A DNA stretch of 64,000 nucleotides, taken from contig NZ_VLNV01000001.1 in assembly GCF_009765215.1 (NCBI RefSeq), positions 558,001 through 622,000 on the forward strand. Direction: 5' to 3'. Shown here one piece after another: positions 8,860 to 17,473 of this stretch (the first letter of the stretch is position 1; every line of letters starts with the position of its first letter). A program made the translations under genes and the position numbers. The stretch is from Lysobacter prati. Its GTDB lineage: Bacteria; Pseudomonadota; Gammaproteobacteria; Xanthomonadales; Xanthomonadaceae. The notes under the pieces were generated by a model. That model did not search any database and was not told the origin of the DNA. It was given only the letters and a program-made list of their open reading frames with translations.

Positions 8860-9435
8860 ATGCGCATGCAAACGTTGATCGTCGCCGCGGCGCTCGCGCC
8901 GACGCTGCTGCTGGCAGCGACGCGAACGGACGTTGGTGGCTCGTTCAAGCTGACCGACCAGTCCGGCCGCGCCGTCACCGACCAGACCTACCACGGCAAG
9001 CCGGCACTGCTGTACTTCGGTTTCTCGTCCTGCCCGGACGTATGCCCGACCGACCTGGCGAGGATGGCGCGCATCGCCAGGCAGACGCAGCAGGCCACCG
9101 GCGTGGCGCTGACGCCGATCTTTGTCACGGTCGACCCGGAACGCGATACGCCGGCCAAGCTGAAGCCCTACGTCGCCGTGTTCGGCAAGGACTTCGTCGG
9201 ACTGACCGGAACGCCTGCACAGATCAAGGGCATCACCGACAAGTACCACGTGTTCTACAAGAAGGTCCCGTATGGCAAGCAGGGGCAGTACACGATGGAC
9301 CATTCGACCTTCATGTTCCTGCTCGACGGCAAGGGCCGGTACCAGGATCACTTCGGCCGCAGCGTCGATGAGGCCACGGTCGTGCAACGCATCAGCGCCG
9401 AGCTGAAGCAGACCGGCGCCGTCGCGGCGAAATAG
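8860..9435 (+). CDS. SCO1/SenC-type copper chaperone
   Basis: 191 residues from the ATG at 8860; the frame is open further upstream inside the previous gene but has no credible start there. A signal or anchor peptide (LIVAAALAPTLLLAA) precedes a thioredoxin fold. The copper ligands are C58 and C62 (CPDVC) and H148 (TMDHSTF). SCO proteins deliver copper to CuA of cytochrome oxidase, but here no oxidase subunit is near, and the operon partner is a multicopper oxidase. Loading or redox care of that enzyme is the natural inference. Confidence 0.93.
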   Translation: MRMQTLIVAAALAPTLLLAATRTDVGGSFKLTDQSGRAVTDQTYHGKPALLYFGFSSCPDVCPTDLARMARIARQTQQATGVALTPIFVTVDPERDTPAKLKPYVAVFGKDFVGLTGTPAQIKGITDKYHVFYKKVPYGKQGQYTMDHSTFMFLLDGKGRYQDHFGRSVDEATVVQRISAELKQTGAVAAK

Positions 9436-9447
9436 TTGGCAAACCCG

Positions 9448-9477
9448 GTTCACCAGCGGGCTCAGTTCACCAGCGGG
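9448..9477. repeat. 13-bp direct repeat spanning the marC stop codon
   Basis: GTTCACCAGCGGG occurs at 9448-9460 and 9465-9477 with the marC stop (9462-9464) between the copies, so the last codons of the gene are duplicated just past its end. It resembles a replication-slippage product. Confidence 0.85.
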
Positions 9478-10136
9478 TAGTCCTGGATGATGTCGAGCAC
9501 GCCGTTGATGACGAACTGCACGCCCATGCATACCAGCAGGAAGCCCATCAATCGCGAGAACGCCTCGACACCGCTTTGACCCAGCCAACGCATGATCGTG
9601 CTGGCGCTGCGCAGGCAAATCAGCACGACGAGCGCCGAAAGGAAGAACACCAGAACCGGCGCGAGCTGCATCACCCAGGGGGTGTATGGCTGTTCGTCCT
9701 TCATCATGGCCGCGGTGCTGATGAGCAGCGCGATGGTGCCGGGACCCGCGGTGCTGGGCATGGCCAGCGGGATGAAGGCGATGTCCCGCTTGGCCTTTCC
9801 GGAACGTTGATCAACTCGCTGTTCGACATCCGGAGCGTCGTCGTGGCGATCGTCCGGGAACAGCATCCGGAATCCGATGAAAGCCACGATCATGCCGCCG
9901 GCGATGCGCAGCCCGGAAAGGCTGATGCCGAAGATGCCCATCACCTGCTGTCCGGTGTAGTACGCCACCGTCATGATCAAGAACACATAAAAGGCGCACA
10001 GCCGGGACTGGCGCTTGCGCTCCTGCTCGGACATGCCTTTCGACAACGCAAGCATCACCGCGACCGTGGTCACGGGATTGGCCAAGGGCAAAACCATGGC
10101 CAACCCCATTCCAACAACCTTGAGCAACTCCAACAT
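9462..10136 (-). CDS. MarC family integral membrane protein
   Basis: 224 residues with six predicted membrane helices. Family signatures are the first-helix PLANPVTT and the second half PLAMPSTAGPGTIA, two related segments that reflect the internal repeat of MarC/YhgN proteins. The loop between helices three and four is charged (DDRHDDAPD). Function of the family is unclear; older links to multiple antibiotic resistance are not supported, and some relatives are reported as amino acid exporters. It is convergent with the SCO gene (26 bases apart). A small C-terminal remnant lies 30 bases upstream on the same strand. Confidence 0.93.
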   Translation of the reverse strand: MLELLKVVGMGLAMVLPLANPVTTVAVMLALSKGMSEQERKRQSRLCAFYVFLIMTVAYYTGQQVMGIFGISLSGLRIAGGMIVAFIGFRMLFPDDRHDDAPDVEQRVDQRSGKAKRDIAFIPLAMPSTAGPGTIALLISTAAMMKDEQPYTPWVMQLAPVLVFFLSALVVLICLRSASTIMRWLGQSGVEAFSRLMGFLLVCMGVQFVINGVLDIIQDYPLVN

Positions 10137-10146
10137 GAGATCACCC

Positions 10147-10174
10147 GTGCGTCAGAAGTCAGTGCGTCAGAAGT
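10147..10174. repeat. 13-bp direct repeat spanning a stop codon
   Basis: GTGCGTCAGAAGT occurs at 10147-10159 and 10162-10174, a period of 15. The second copy holds the stop codon of the small remnant frame at 10167. The arrangement is like that at the end of marC. Confidence 0.85.
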
Positions 10175-10337
10175 GATGGCGAAGCCGGGCAATGCCGGTA
10201 TTGGAGGTGAAGTCCTTGCCAGCCTCCGGCACATACTGCACCGAAAGGGTGAGGTTCTTCGACCCCGCCAGGTCCGAAAAGTGTCCGAGCGCACAGCAGC
10301 CGCTCAGGTTCGGAGCGGGCAGGGACGCGGATTTCAC
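10167..10337 (-). pseudogene. Possible C-terminal remnant of an exported or outer-membrane protein
   Basis: A frame too short for usual gene calling encodes 56 residues from a GTG and ends KDFTSNTGIARLRHHF. An alternating pattern (NLTLSVQYVPEAG) and a C-terminal Phe suggest the last strands of a beta-barrel protein. There is no good start or signal peptide, and a TAG closes the frame a few codons upstream, so it looks like the tail of a lost gene. It could still be a real small protein; low confidence. Confidence 0.35.
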
Positions 10338-10386
10338 GACGACGGAGCCACTCTGCTAGCCATCTGACTGCAGGCCCGCATAGGCC

Positions 10387-11163
10387 TTGGAGATCGCCTT
10401 GAGCCTGAAGCATTCCGACTGGCCTGCGCGGTTGTGGATCGTGCGCCACGGACAGAGCGCCGGGAATGCAGCCCGAGACGATGCCGAAGCCCGCGGCCAG
10501 CCATTGATCGACATCCAGACCCGCGACGCGGACACGCCGTTGTCTGCTTTGGGGCGCCAGCAGTCCCTCGCACTCGCGCACTGGTTCGCCGGACAGCCCG
10601 AAGGCTTGCAACCGGACGTCTTCTACAGCTCACCGTTCATCCGCTCTGTCGATACGTGCCGCGCCGTAGCCATGGAACTGGCGGGAGAGGAGGTCGATAT
10701 CGGCATCGACGAGCGCTTGCGCGAGAAGGAGTTCGGCATCCTCGACCGCTACACCCGGCAGGGCATCATCGCGACCTTTCCCGAGCTGGCCGAGCAGCGC
10801 CAACGCGTCGGCAAGTTCTACTTCCGTCCGCCGGGCGGTGAAAGCTGGTGCGACGTGCTGCTGCGCCTGCGCAGCATCGTGGAGGTCCTGCGTCGTGACC
10901 ACGTCGGCGATCGCGTGCTGATCGTAGGTCATCAGGTGATCGTCAACTGCTTCCGCTATCTGCTCGAGTGCCTGGACGAGCGGTCGATCCTGGATATCGA
11001 TGCCGAAGGCGACGTCCCCAATTGTGCGGTGACGGAGTACGCGCTGGAGGGCACCGGCGACCAGGCGCGATTCGCCCTTCAGCGGGCGAACTTCGTGGCG
11101 CCGGAACTGGTCGCCGAAGCCGAAGTCACGCGTGCGCCGGATCGGCCAACGGGTCCGAAATGA
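10387..11163 (+). CDS. Histidine phosphatase family protein
   Basis: 258 residues from a TTG at 10387; no better ATG exists before the active site. The phosphoglycerate-mutase-like signature is LWIVRHGQSAGNA with catalytic H21. The fold continues with TPLSALGRQQS, SSPFIRSVDT, a proton-donor Glu in LREKEFG and the second histidine of GHQVIVNC. Cytoplasmic. The family covers mutases and phosphatases of small molecules or phosphoproteins, and the substrate is not evident. Its stop overlaps the start of the NAD(P)H-hydrate dehydratase gene (ATGA), and ku follows 29 bases later, so the three are probably co-transcribed. Confidence 0.88.
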   Translation: MEIALSLKHSDWPARLWIVRHGQSAGNAARDDAEARGQPLIDIQTRDADTPLSALGRQQSLALAHWFAGQPEGLQPDVFYSSPFIRSVDTCRAVAMELAGEEVDIGIDERLREKEFGILDRYTRQGIIATFPELAEQRQRVGKFYFRPPGGESWCDVLLRLRSIVEVLRRDHVGDRVLIVGHQVIVNCFRYLLECLDERSILDIDAEGDVPNCAVTEYALEGTGDQARFALQRANFVAPELVAEAEVTRAPDRPTGPK

Positions 11164-12005
11164 CCGACCGTCCAACGCATCTGCTGCCACGCGCCGACGA
11201 CAGCCATGGAAAGGAGAGCCGCGGCAGCGTGCTGGTCGTTGGTGGCTCGGCCGAGATCCCGGGTGCCGTGTTGCTCGCCGGTACCGCCGCGCTGCGCGTG
11301 GGCGCCGGAAAGTTGCAATTGGCCAGTGTCGTCTCGATCGCGCCATGGTTGGCCCTGGCGATGCCCGAAGCACGGGTGCTTCCGCTGCCCGAAGCCCCGG
11401 AAGGGGAGATTGCCCAGCTCAGCCCGGGGCTGCTGCAGGCCGCAAGGGAGGCCGATGCGATGGTCATCGGCCCTGGCAGTGAGGCCACGTCGCAGTGGTG
11501 GGAAGACGTACGCTTGCTGACGAATGCCGCCCGCGGAACGGTAGTGCTCGATGCCGGTGCACTGGGTGCATTGGCAGGGAACCAGGAAGCGACCCGTCGC
11601 TGTGTCCTGACCCCTCATGCCGGCGAAATGGCCTCGTTGACCGGATTGTCGCTGGACGAGGTGGAGCGTTCCCCGGAACAGGTGGCGTGCCGATACAGCC
11701 AGAAGGTCGAGTGCATCGTCGTGCTCAAAGGCGCTATCACCTACATCTCGGCACCTGACGGCGAAGTCTGGCGCCATGGCGGCGGCAGCGTCGCCCTGGG
11801 CACGTCCGGTTCGGGTGACGTCCTGTCCGGATTGATCGGCGGACTCGCTGCCCGTGGTGCCTCGCCGATGGCGGCCGCGCAGTGGGGCGTCTACCTGCAC
11901 GGCATGGCCGGAAGCCGGTTCGAGGAAAGCGTCGGCGAAGTCGGACTGCTCGCCCGCGAGCTTCCCGCGATGATCCCTTCGCTGCTTCGCGAGTTGTCGG
12001 CCTAG
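11160..12005 (+). CDS. nnrD: ADP-dependent NAD(P)H-hydrate dehydratase
   Basis: 281 residues from the ATG that overlaps the previous stop. It belongs to the ribokinase-like YjeF C-terminal family: an N-terminal GSVLVVGGS, the VIGPGSE segment, VLTPHAGEM, and the ATP/ADP-site motif GTSGSGDVLSG near the C-terminus. It repairs hydrated NADH and NADPH damaged by heat or side reactions. The epimerase half (NnrE), often fused, is absent, so it must be encoded elsewhere or be dispensable here. Confidence 0.92.
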   Translation: MTDRPTHLLPRADDSHGKESRGSVLVVGGSAEIPGAVLLAGTAALRVGAGKLQLASVVSIAPWLALAMPEARVLPLPEAPEGEIAQLSPGLLQAAREADAMVIGPGSEATSQWWEDVRLLTNAARGTVVLDAGALGALAGNQEATRRCVLTPHAGEMASLTGLSLDEVERSPEQVACRYSQKVECIVVLKGAITYISAPDGEVWRHGGGSVALGTSGSGDVLSGLIGGLAARGASPMAAAQWGVYLHGMAGSRFEESVGEVGLLARELPAMIPSLLRELSA

Positions 12006-12034
12006 AACCTTCACAAAACTGCAGGAGATGCCCC

Positions 12035-12919
12035 GTGGCAAGACCCATCTGGAGCGGATCGATCTCGTTCGGACTGCTCAACATCCCCGTCTCGCTCATG
12101 TCGGGCGAGCGCCGAACCGACCTGAGCTTTCGCATGCTCGACTCGCGAGACAAGAAGCCGATCCGTTTCGAGCGGGTGAATGCCGATACCGGCGAGGAAG
12201 TGCCATGGAAGGACATCGTCAAGGCCTTCGAGTACGACAAGGGAAGTTACGTCGTGATCGAGAAGGAGGACATCGCCGCAGCGGCGCCGGAAACGCACGA
12301 GACAGTGGAAGTGGAGACATTCGTCGACGCTGCCAGCATCGACCTGCGCTTTTTCGAGAAGCCATACGTGCTTGTGCCCGGCAAACGCGCGGAAAAGGGC
12401 TATGTGCTGCTGCGCGAGACTTTGCGCAAGACCGGCAAGGTCGGTATCGCCAAAGTGGTCATCCGCACGCGCGAATACCTGTGCGCGGTGATGCCGCACG
12501 ACGACGCCCTGGTGCTGATCCTGTTGCGCTATCCGCAGGAGCTCATCGATCTGGACGAGTACAAGCTTCCGACCGGCAAGTCGGCCGATTACCGGGTGGC
12601 GCCCAAGGAAATGGCCATGGCCGAGCAGCTGATCGATTCGATGACGTCCGAGTGGAAGCCCAGGGACTACCACGACGAATTCCGCGAGCGGCTGTCGACC
12701 ATCATCAAGAAGCGCATCAAGTCGGCCGGCGCGACCACGAAGTTCGAGGAGCCCGAGCCGCGGGAGGATGCCGCTACCAACGTGGTGGATTTCATGTCGC
12801 TGCTCCAGCAGAGCCTGGACACGAAGAAGCGGACGCCACCCAAGGCGGCAAAACCTCGAAAGCAGGTGGCGAAGAAGGCGACCAAAGCGACCAGAAAGAC
12901 TGTCCGCAAGAAGGCTTGA
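12035..12919 (+). CDS. ku: Non-homologous end joining protein Ku
   Basis: 294 residues from a GTG at 12035 with GCAGGAG upstream; the N-terminus ARPIWSGSISFGLLNIPVSL is diagnostic. The beta-barrel core that encircles DNA ends fills residues 1 to about 230. It is followed by an acidic segment and a lysine-rich tail (KKRTPPKAAKPRKQVAKK and onward), typical of bacterial Ku that binds DNA non-specifically and recruits LigD. ligD lies 1 kb downstream with a Nei-like glycosylase gene between on the other strand. The set should provide end joining of double-strand breaks, useful in stationary phase or desiccation. Confidence 0.97.
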   Translation: MARPIWSGSISFGLLNIPVSLMSGERRTDLSFRMLDSRDKKPIRFERVNADTGEEVPWKDIVKAFEYDKGSYVVIEKEDIAAAAPETHETVEVETFVDAASIDLRFFEKPYVLVPGKRAEKGYVLLRETLRKTGKVGIAKVVIRTREYLCAVMPHDDALVLILLRYPQELIDLDEYKLPTGKSADYRVAPKEMAMAEQLIDSMTSEWKPRDYHDEFRERLSTIIKKRIKSAGATTKFEEPEPREDAATNVVDFMSLLQQSLDTKKRTPPKAAKPRKQVAKKATKATRKTVRKKA

Positions 12920-12967
12920 TTGCGGATTCATGCCCCGACGACAGGCCGGCGTCGCCAACGACGCGTG

Positions 12968-13708
12968 CTACGTTCCGCCGCTGAACTGCACCTGGCAGTT
13001 CTCGCAGAAGAAAGTCCTGCGCTTGCGCACGCCGAGGTGCTTTCGGGTCAGGGGCGAGCCGCAGTTCGGGCATGTGCTTTTCGTGTGGACGAGCCAATGT
13101 TTGCGCAGGACGAACTGCTTCTTCCATTCCAGGAACTCGAAACTGTACTGGCGCGCCTGGGAGATCAGTTGGCCAAGCTTCCTTGGGGGCAGGTCGCCAA
13201 CCCTGGTCTCGGGATGGACACGGATGCGGAAGAGCACTTCGTTCTTGATGATGTTGCCCACGCCGGCGAATACCTCCTGATCCAGCAATGCGTCGCACAC
13301 CAGCACTGAAGGTTCCGTCTTGAGCTTCTTCCGGGCCAGGCGCGGATCCCATTCGGGGCTCATCACGTCGGCGCGCCAGTCGTACACGTCGTCCAGTGGT
13401 TCGTCGATGTACTTGAGCGAAGACGAATAGACATTGAGCACGCCGTTGTCGAAGGTCAACGACACCCGGGGTGGGGCGGGCTTGGCGTCATCGATGCGGT
13501 AGCTGCCGAACATCAGCATATGAACGCGCAGCGTGAAACCGCGGAACTCGACGAGAAAGTGCTTTCCCCAGCTTCTGATGGCGACCACCCGCCTGCCTTC
13601 CATCCGGCTCAGGTCGAGCTTGCTGTTGCCGGTGGAACTGCGGACGGTCTTGCCGCGAAACTTGGCGGCGGCTTCCTTGAAGATGACGATGGAAGGACCT
13701 TCAGGCAC
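12968..13708 (-). CDS. Fpg/Nei family DNA glycosylase (endonuclease VIII-like)
   Basis: 246 residues. The mature N-terminus PEGP supplies the catalytic Pro (P2, Schiff base) and Glu (E3); PEGP rather than PELP is the Nei type. The conserved Lys is K49 (SWGKHFLVEF), the H2TH region includes GVGNIIKNEVLF, and a C-terminal zinc finger has paired Cys (CPNC and CENC). It removes oxidised bases and nicks the abasic site. Sitting convergent with ku and divergent from ligD, it may clean damaged termini before joining; that link is inferred from position. Confidence 0.93.
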   Translation of the reverse strand: MPEGPSIVIFKEAAAKFRGKTVRSSTGNSKLDLSRMEGRRVVAIRSWGKHFLVEFRGFTLRVHMLMFGSYRIDDAKPAPPRVSLTFDNGVLNVYSSSLKYIDEPLDDVYDWRADVMSPEWDPRLARKKLKTEPSVLVCDALLDQEVFAGVGNIIKNEVLFRIRVHPETRVGDLPPRKLGQLISQARQYSFEFLEWKKQFVLRKHWLVHTKSTCPNCGSPLTRKHLGVRKRRTFFCENCQVQFSGGT

Positions 13709-13911
13709 GCTCGAATCCCGGTATTCAAGGGCCCAGCTTCCCGACCCCGTCGTGAGGCCGCGGCGAAGTTTGCAACGACTCGTTCAGGCCGGAGTCGGAG
13801 ATCGTCCTCGCGCTCACGCATGCCCCACCACCGGAGGTGTACACAAAATCCATCGAGCGTGGGTTTGGCCCATCAGCGCACGCACACAAAAACCAACGGA
13901 CGCACAGACGC

Positions 13912-16455
13912 ATGAGCCTGGTGGATTACCGTCGCAAGCGGAGCTTCGACAAGACGCGCGAGCCCGAGCCGGGCAGGCCGCTCGCCAAAGGGAAGCGGGC
14001 GATCTTCGTGGTCCAGTTGCACCACGCCAGGCGGCGTCATTACGACTTCCGGCTCCAGGTCGGCGATACGCTCAAAAGCTGGGCCGTGCCGAAGGGCCCC
14101 AGCTACGACCCTGCGGTCAAACGCATGGCCGTGGAGGTGGAGGATCACCCCGTGGACTACGCCACGTTCGAAGGCGAGATTCCCAAAGACCAGTACGGCG
14201 GCGGCCATGTGGCGCAGTTCGACCACGGAGTCTGGTCCACCCAGGACGATGCGCAGGCGCAACTGGTCAAGGGGCACCTGCGTTTCGAGCTCTTCGGCAA
14301 CAAGCTCAAAGGCGGCTGGCACCTGGTGCGCTCGGGCAAGGCCGCCCGGCAACCTCAGTGGCTGCTGTTCAAGGACAAGGACGAATACGCGGGCACCCTT
14401 GAGGCCGACGACATGTTGGTGGATGTGACCGCCGCTCCCGCGGCTGACCTCAAGCGCGCAGGATCAGGCAAGACGAACAAGAAGAAGCTCACGACGGTTC
14501 CAACGCGCAAGGGTCGGCGCAAGGACTGGGCCGCCAAGGCGCTTGCGCTCACGCGGGCCCGCAAAGCCAAAGCGCCATCCGGCCCGTTCCAACCGCAACT
14601 GGCCAAGCTGGGCGAAACACCGCCGCAGGGCGAGCAGTGGATTCATGAACTCAAGTGGGACGGCTACCGCATCCTCGTTACGGTGGCAGACGGCAACGTC
14701 CGCTTGTGGTCGCGCAATGCACTCGAGTGGACCGGCAAGATCCCGGAGATCCGCGATGCCATCGCGGCCCTGGGCCTGAAGTCCGCCGCACTGGACGGGG
14801 AGCTCATCGCCGGAACCGGGACCAAGGCCGACTTCAACCTGCTGCAGTCCACCCTGTCGGGTGAAGGCCAGGGCACGCTCACGTTGGAGCTGTTCGACCT
14901 GCTGCACCTCGATGGCGTCGACATCAGCAATGCTCCGCTGATCGAGCGCAAACGGCTGCTGCAGGAGTTGTTGAAAGACGCGCCCGCGCACCTGGCCTTT
15001 AGCCCCCACATAGAAGGCGATGGCGAGGCGACCTTTCGCCTGGCCGGCGAGCGCCACTACGAGGGAATCATCTCCAAGCGAGCCGACAGGCCCTATCACG
15101 CGGGACGCAGCGAGGACTGGCGCAAGACCAAACAGCTCGCCAGCGACGAATTCGCCGTGGTGGGCTACACCGCACCCAAGGGCAGCCGCAGCGGCTTCGG
15201 CTCGTTGCTGCTGGCCAGACCCGACCAGGAGCACGGCTGGCGCTACGTGGGCCGCGTGGGCACGGGATTCAACGACGCGCTGATGCGAGAGGTCACCGCC
15301 AAACTGGGAAGGGCAGGCAAGAAGACCCCCACGGCGTTCGTCGGCACCACCGACACGGACCTGAGAACGGCGACCTGGTTCGCGCCGCGCTTCGTGGTGG
15401 AAGTGTTCTACCGCGGCATGGGTCGCCAACAGCTCCTGCGTCAACCGTCGCTCAAGGCGGTGCGGATGGACAAGGCGGTCGATGACCTGGCGGATTCGGA
15501 CCGCGCCGACACCGCAGCCCCACCGCCCGGCAGTGGCAAGCGAACGACAAAGAAGACGGTCGCGAAAAAGGCCGCGGCGGCGCGCGCGATCCCCAAGCTG
15601 TCGAGTCCCGGCAAGATCATATTTGCCGACATCCACGCGACCAAGCAGGACGTCTGGGACTACTACAGCGCCGTGCTGGATCACCTGTTGCCCGAGATCG
15701 CGGGGCGGCCGCTGTCGATCATCCGTTGCCCCGGCGGCACCGACAAGGCGTGCTTTTTCCAGAAACACCACACCGCGGGGCTGGAACTGGTCTCTTCGGT
15801 CCGACTCAAGGAGGAGGGCGGTAGCAATGCCCACTTCCTCGTCGTCGACGATGCGCCGGGCCTCATGGAACTTGTGCAGTTCAATGCGCTGGAGTTCCAC
15901 CCCTGGGGGTCGCATGCGGACAGTCCGGAGCGCGCGGACCGCGTGGTGTTCGATCTCGATCCGGGACCCGGCGTCACCTTCGCCGAAGTGAAGAAGGCGG
16001 CCGTGGATATCCGCAAGCATCTCGCCCATCTGGAGCTCGAGTCATTTCTGCGCGTGTCCGGCGGCAAAGGGCTGCACGTCGTCGTGCCGCTGGAGCCGGG
16101 CTGCGACTGGAGCCTGACCAAGCGATTTGCCCACGGTTTCGCCGATGCGCTTGCACGGTCGCAACCTGACCGGTTCGTGGCCACGGCGACAAAGAAGCTT
16201 CGAGACAAGCGGATCTTCGTCGACTACCTGCGCAACGGGCGCGGCGCCACGGCGGTGGCGTCCTACTCGCTGCGGGCCCGGCCGGGCGCGCCCGTGGCGA
16301 TGCCGTTGGCGTGGACCGAGCTGACCAGACTGACCAGTCCCGACGCGTTCACGCTCCAGAACGTGCCGGCCAGGCTCAGGCGTCGGCGCAAGGATCCCTG
16401 GGAGGGCATTGACCGCGTCCGCCAGAACCTGGCCCGCTGGGCACAGGAAGACTGA
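13912..16455 (+). CDS. ligD: Multifunctional DNA ligase D (phosphoesterase-ligase-polymerase)
   Basis: 847 residues from the ATG at 13912 (MSLVDYRRKRSF); the frame begins 25 codons earlier, but that segment is unlike the family. Domain order is PE, LIG, POL, as in Pseudomonas LigD. PE (about 20-180): catalytic His/Asp/Arg group in HHARRRHYDFRLQV and in DHPVDYATFEG. LIG (about 215-530): nucleotidyl Lys248 in KWDGYR, ending with an OB fold. POL (about 555-845): AEP-type polymerase with metal-binding D681 and D683 (DLDPGP). It processes, fills and seals DNA ends bound by Ku. Basic linkers (KKTVAKKAAAA) join the domains. Confidence 0.97.
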   Translation: MSLVDYRRKRSFDKTREPEPGRPLAKGKRAIFVVQLHHARRRHYDFRLQVGDTLKSWAVPKGPSYDPAVKRMAVEVEDHPVDYATFEGEIPKDQYGGGHVAQFDHGVWSTQDDAQAQLVKGHLRFELFGNKLKGGWHLVRSGKAARQPQWLLFKDKDEYAGTLEADDMLVDVTAAPAADLKRAGSGKTNKKKLTTVPTRKGRRKDWAAKALALTRARKAKAPSGPFQPQLAKLGETPPQGEQWIHELKWDGYRILVTVADGNVRLWSRNALEWTGKIPEIRDAIAALGLKSAALDGELIAGTGTKADFNLLQSTLSGEGQGTLTLELFDLLHLDGVDISNAPLIERKRLLQELLKDAPAHLAFSPHIEGDGEATFRLAGERHYEGIISKRADRPYHAGRSEDWRKTKQLASDEFAVVGYTAPKGSRSGFGSLLLARPDQEHGWRYVGRVGTGFNDALMREVTAKLGRAGKKTPTAFVGTTDTDLRTATWFAPRFVVEVFYRGMGRQQLLRQPSLKAVRMDKAVDDLADSDRADTAAPPPGSGKRTTKKTVAKKAAAARAIPKLSSPGKIIFADIHATKQDVWDYYSAVLDHLLPEIAGRPLSIIRCPGGTDKACFFQKHHTAGLELVSSVRLKEEGGSNAHFLVVDDAPGLMELVQFNALEFHPWGSHADSPERADRVVFDLDPGPGVTFAEVKKAAVDIRKHLAHLELESFLRVSGGKGLHVVVPLEPGCDWSLTKRFAHGFADALARSQPDRFVATATKKLRDKRIFVDYLRNGRGATAVASYSLRARPGAPVAMPLAWTELTRLTSPDAFTLQNVPARLRRRRKDPWEGIDRVRQNLARWAQED

Positions 16456-16467
16456 TCGCCCATCGGC

Positions 16468-17433
16468 TCATATCCAGTCTCGCCATTTGGCCAGGACCAC
16501 ACCGATGGCAGCGACGGCGAGCATCCCGGCAATCGCCACTGTCAACCCGGTCATGCCGGTCTTGAAGATCGGCGCCTCGAAGTTCATGCCAAGCGCGCCG
16601 GCGACCACCGCCAGGACGCCGATGAGCACGGTGACGAACGTCAGCACCCGCACGACGTCGTTGGTTCTGAGCGCGGTCTGATTGCTGAAGAGTTCGAAGC
16701 TGCCGATCACGATCTCACGGGTGCCTTCGACCGCGTCCAGAGCGCGCTGGAAATGCGTGTCGAGGGTCAGGAAGTGTTCGTTCGACTCGCGTTCGGCAGA
16801 GGGTCGGAAGTCCGGACGCGCCAGTGCGGAGAACACGGTACGGTGCGCTGACAGCATCCGGCGAAGCCGGGACGCAGCTTTGCGCAGGCCGCGGAGTGTC
16901 TGCAGGCAATGGTGGTCGGTGTCGTCGAGGATCGCCGTCTCCAGGCGTTCATCGGCCGCCTCGAAGTCAGACACCGCATCGAAGTACGTGCCCAGGTGCC
17001 AGTCCAGCAGCGAGGCCACGAAGCTGTCGGCGCTAAGCACCCCCAGATCGGAGCTGCCGACCTCGCGTTGCCGCAGTTCCTCGATGAACGGGATGGATTC
17101 GGCATGAACGCTGACGACGTAGTTCCGGCCGGCGATGATCGTCAGGACGATGCCATTGAAGACCAGGCCACCGTCGTGGCGCGACGCGACGACACGCACC
17201 AGAAAGGCATCGCCGCAGGTCCTGACCTCCGGATTGGTGCCCGCCACCATGTCCGACAACGCCGCCGGCCAGCCAAGCTGCCGGCCGATCGGACCGAGTT
17301 CGGCATCGTCACCCGTCAAGTCGATCCAGAGCAGCTGCTGGTCGGAGATGTCGTCGATGGAGATGTCGTCCAATGCCACGTCGCGATCGGCGGCGTTGAC
17401 ATCGAACAACCTGGAGTTTTCCGAACGTTCCAT
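16468..17433 (-). CDS. CorA-like divalent cation transporter
   Basis: 321 residues. A large cytoplasmic N-terminal domain and a long stalk helix precede two C-terminal membrane helices (about 255-280 and 293-313) joined by the GMN selectivity motif (282-284, GALGMNFEAP). This is the CorA/ZntB architecture, acting as a pentamer for Mg2+, Co2+ or Zn2+; the sequence does not decide which. It is convergent with ligD (12 bases) and sits in front of the DUF4142 lipoprotein gene on the same strand. Confidence 0.9.
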   Translation of the reverse strand: MERSENSRLFDVNAADRDVALDDISIDDISDQQLLWIDLTGDDAELGPIGRQLGWPAALSDMVAGTNPEVRTCGDAFLVRVVASRHDGGLVFNGIVLTIIAGRNYVVSVHAESIPFIEELRQREVGSSDLGVLSADSFVASLLDWHLGTYFDAVSDFEAADERLETAILDDTDHHCLQTLRGLRKAASRLRRMLSAHRTVFSALARPDFRPSAERESNEHFLTLDTHFQRALDAVEGTREIVIGSFELFSNQTALRTNDVVRVLTFVTVLIGVLAVVAGALGMNFEAPIFKTGMTGLTVAIAGMLAVAAIGVVLAKWRDWI

Positions 17434-17473
17434 CTGTGCTCAGGACTCCACCGCGGTGACGCCCCGGAGATCC

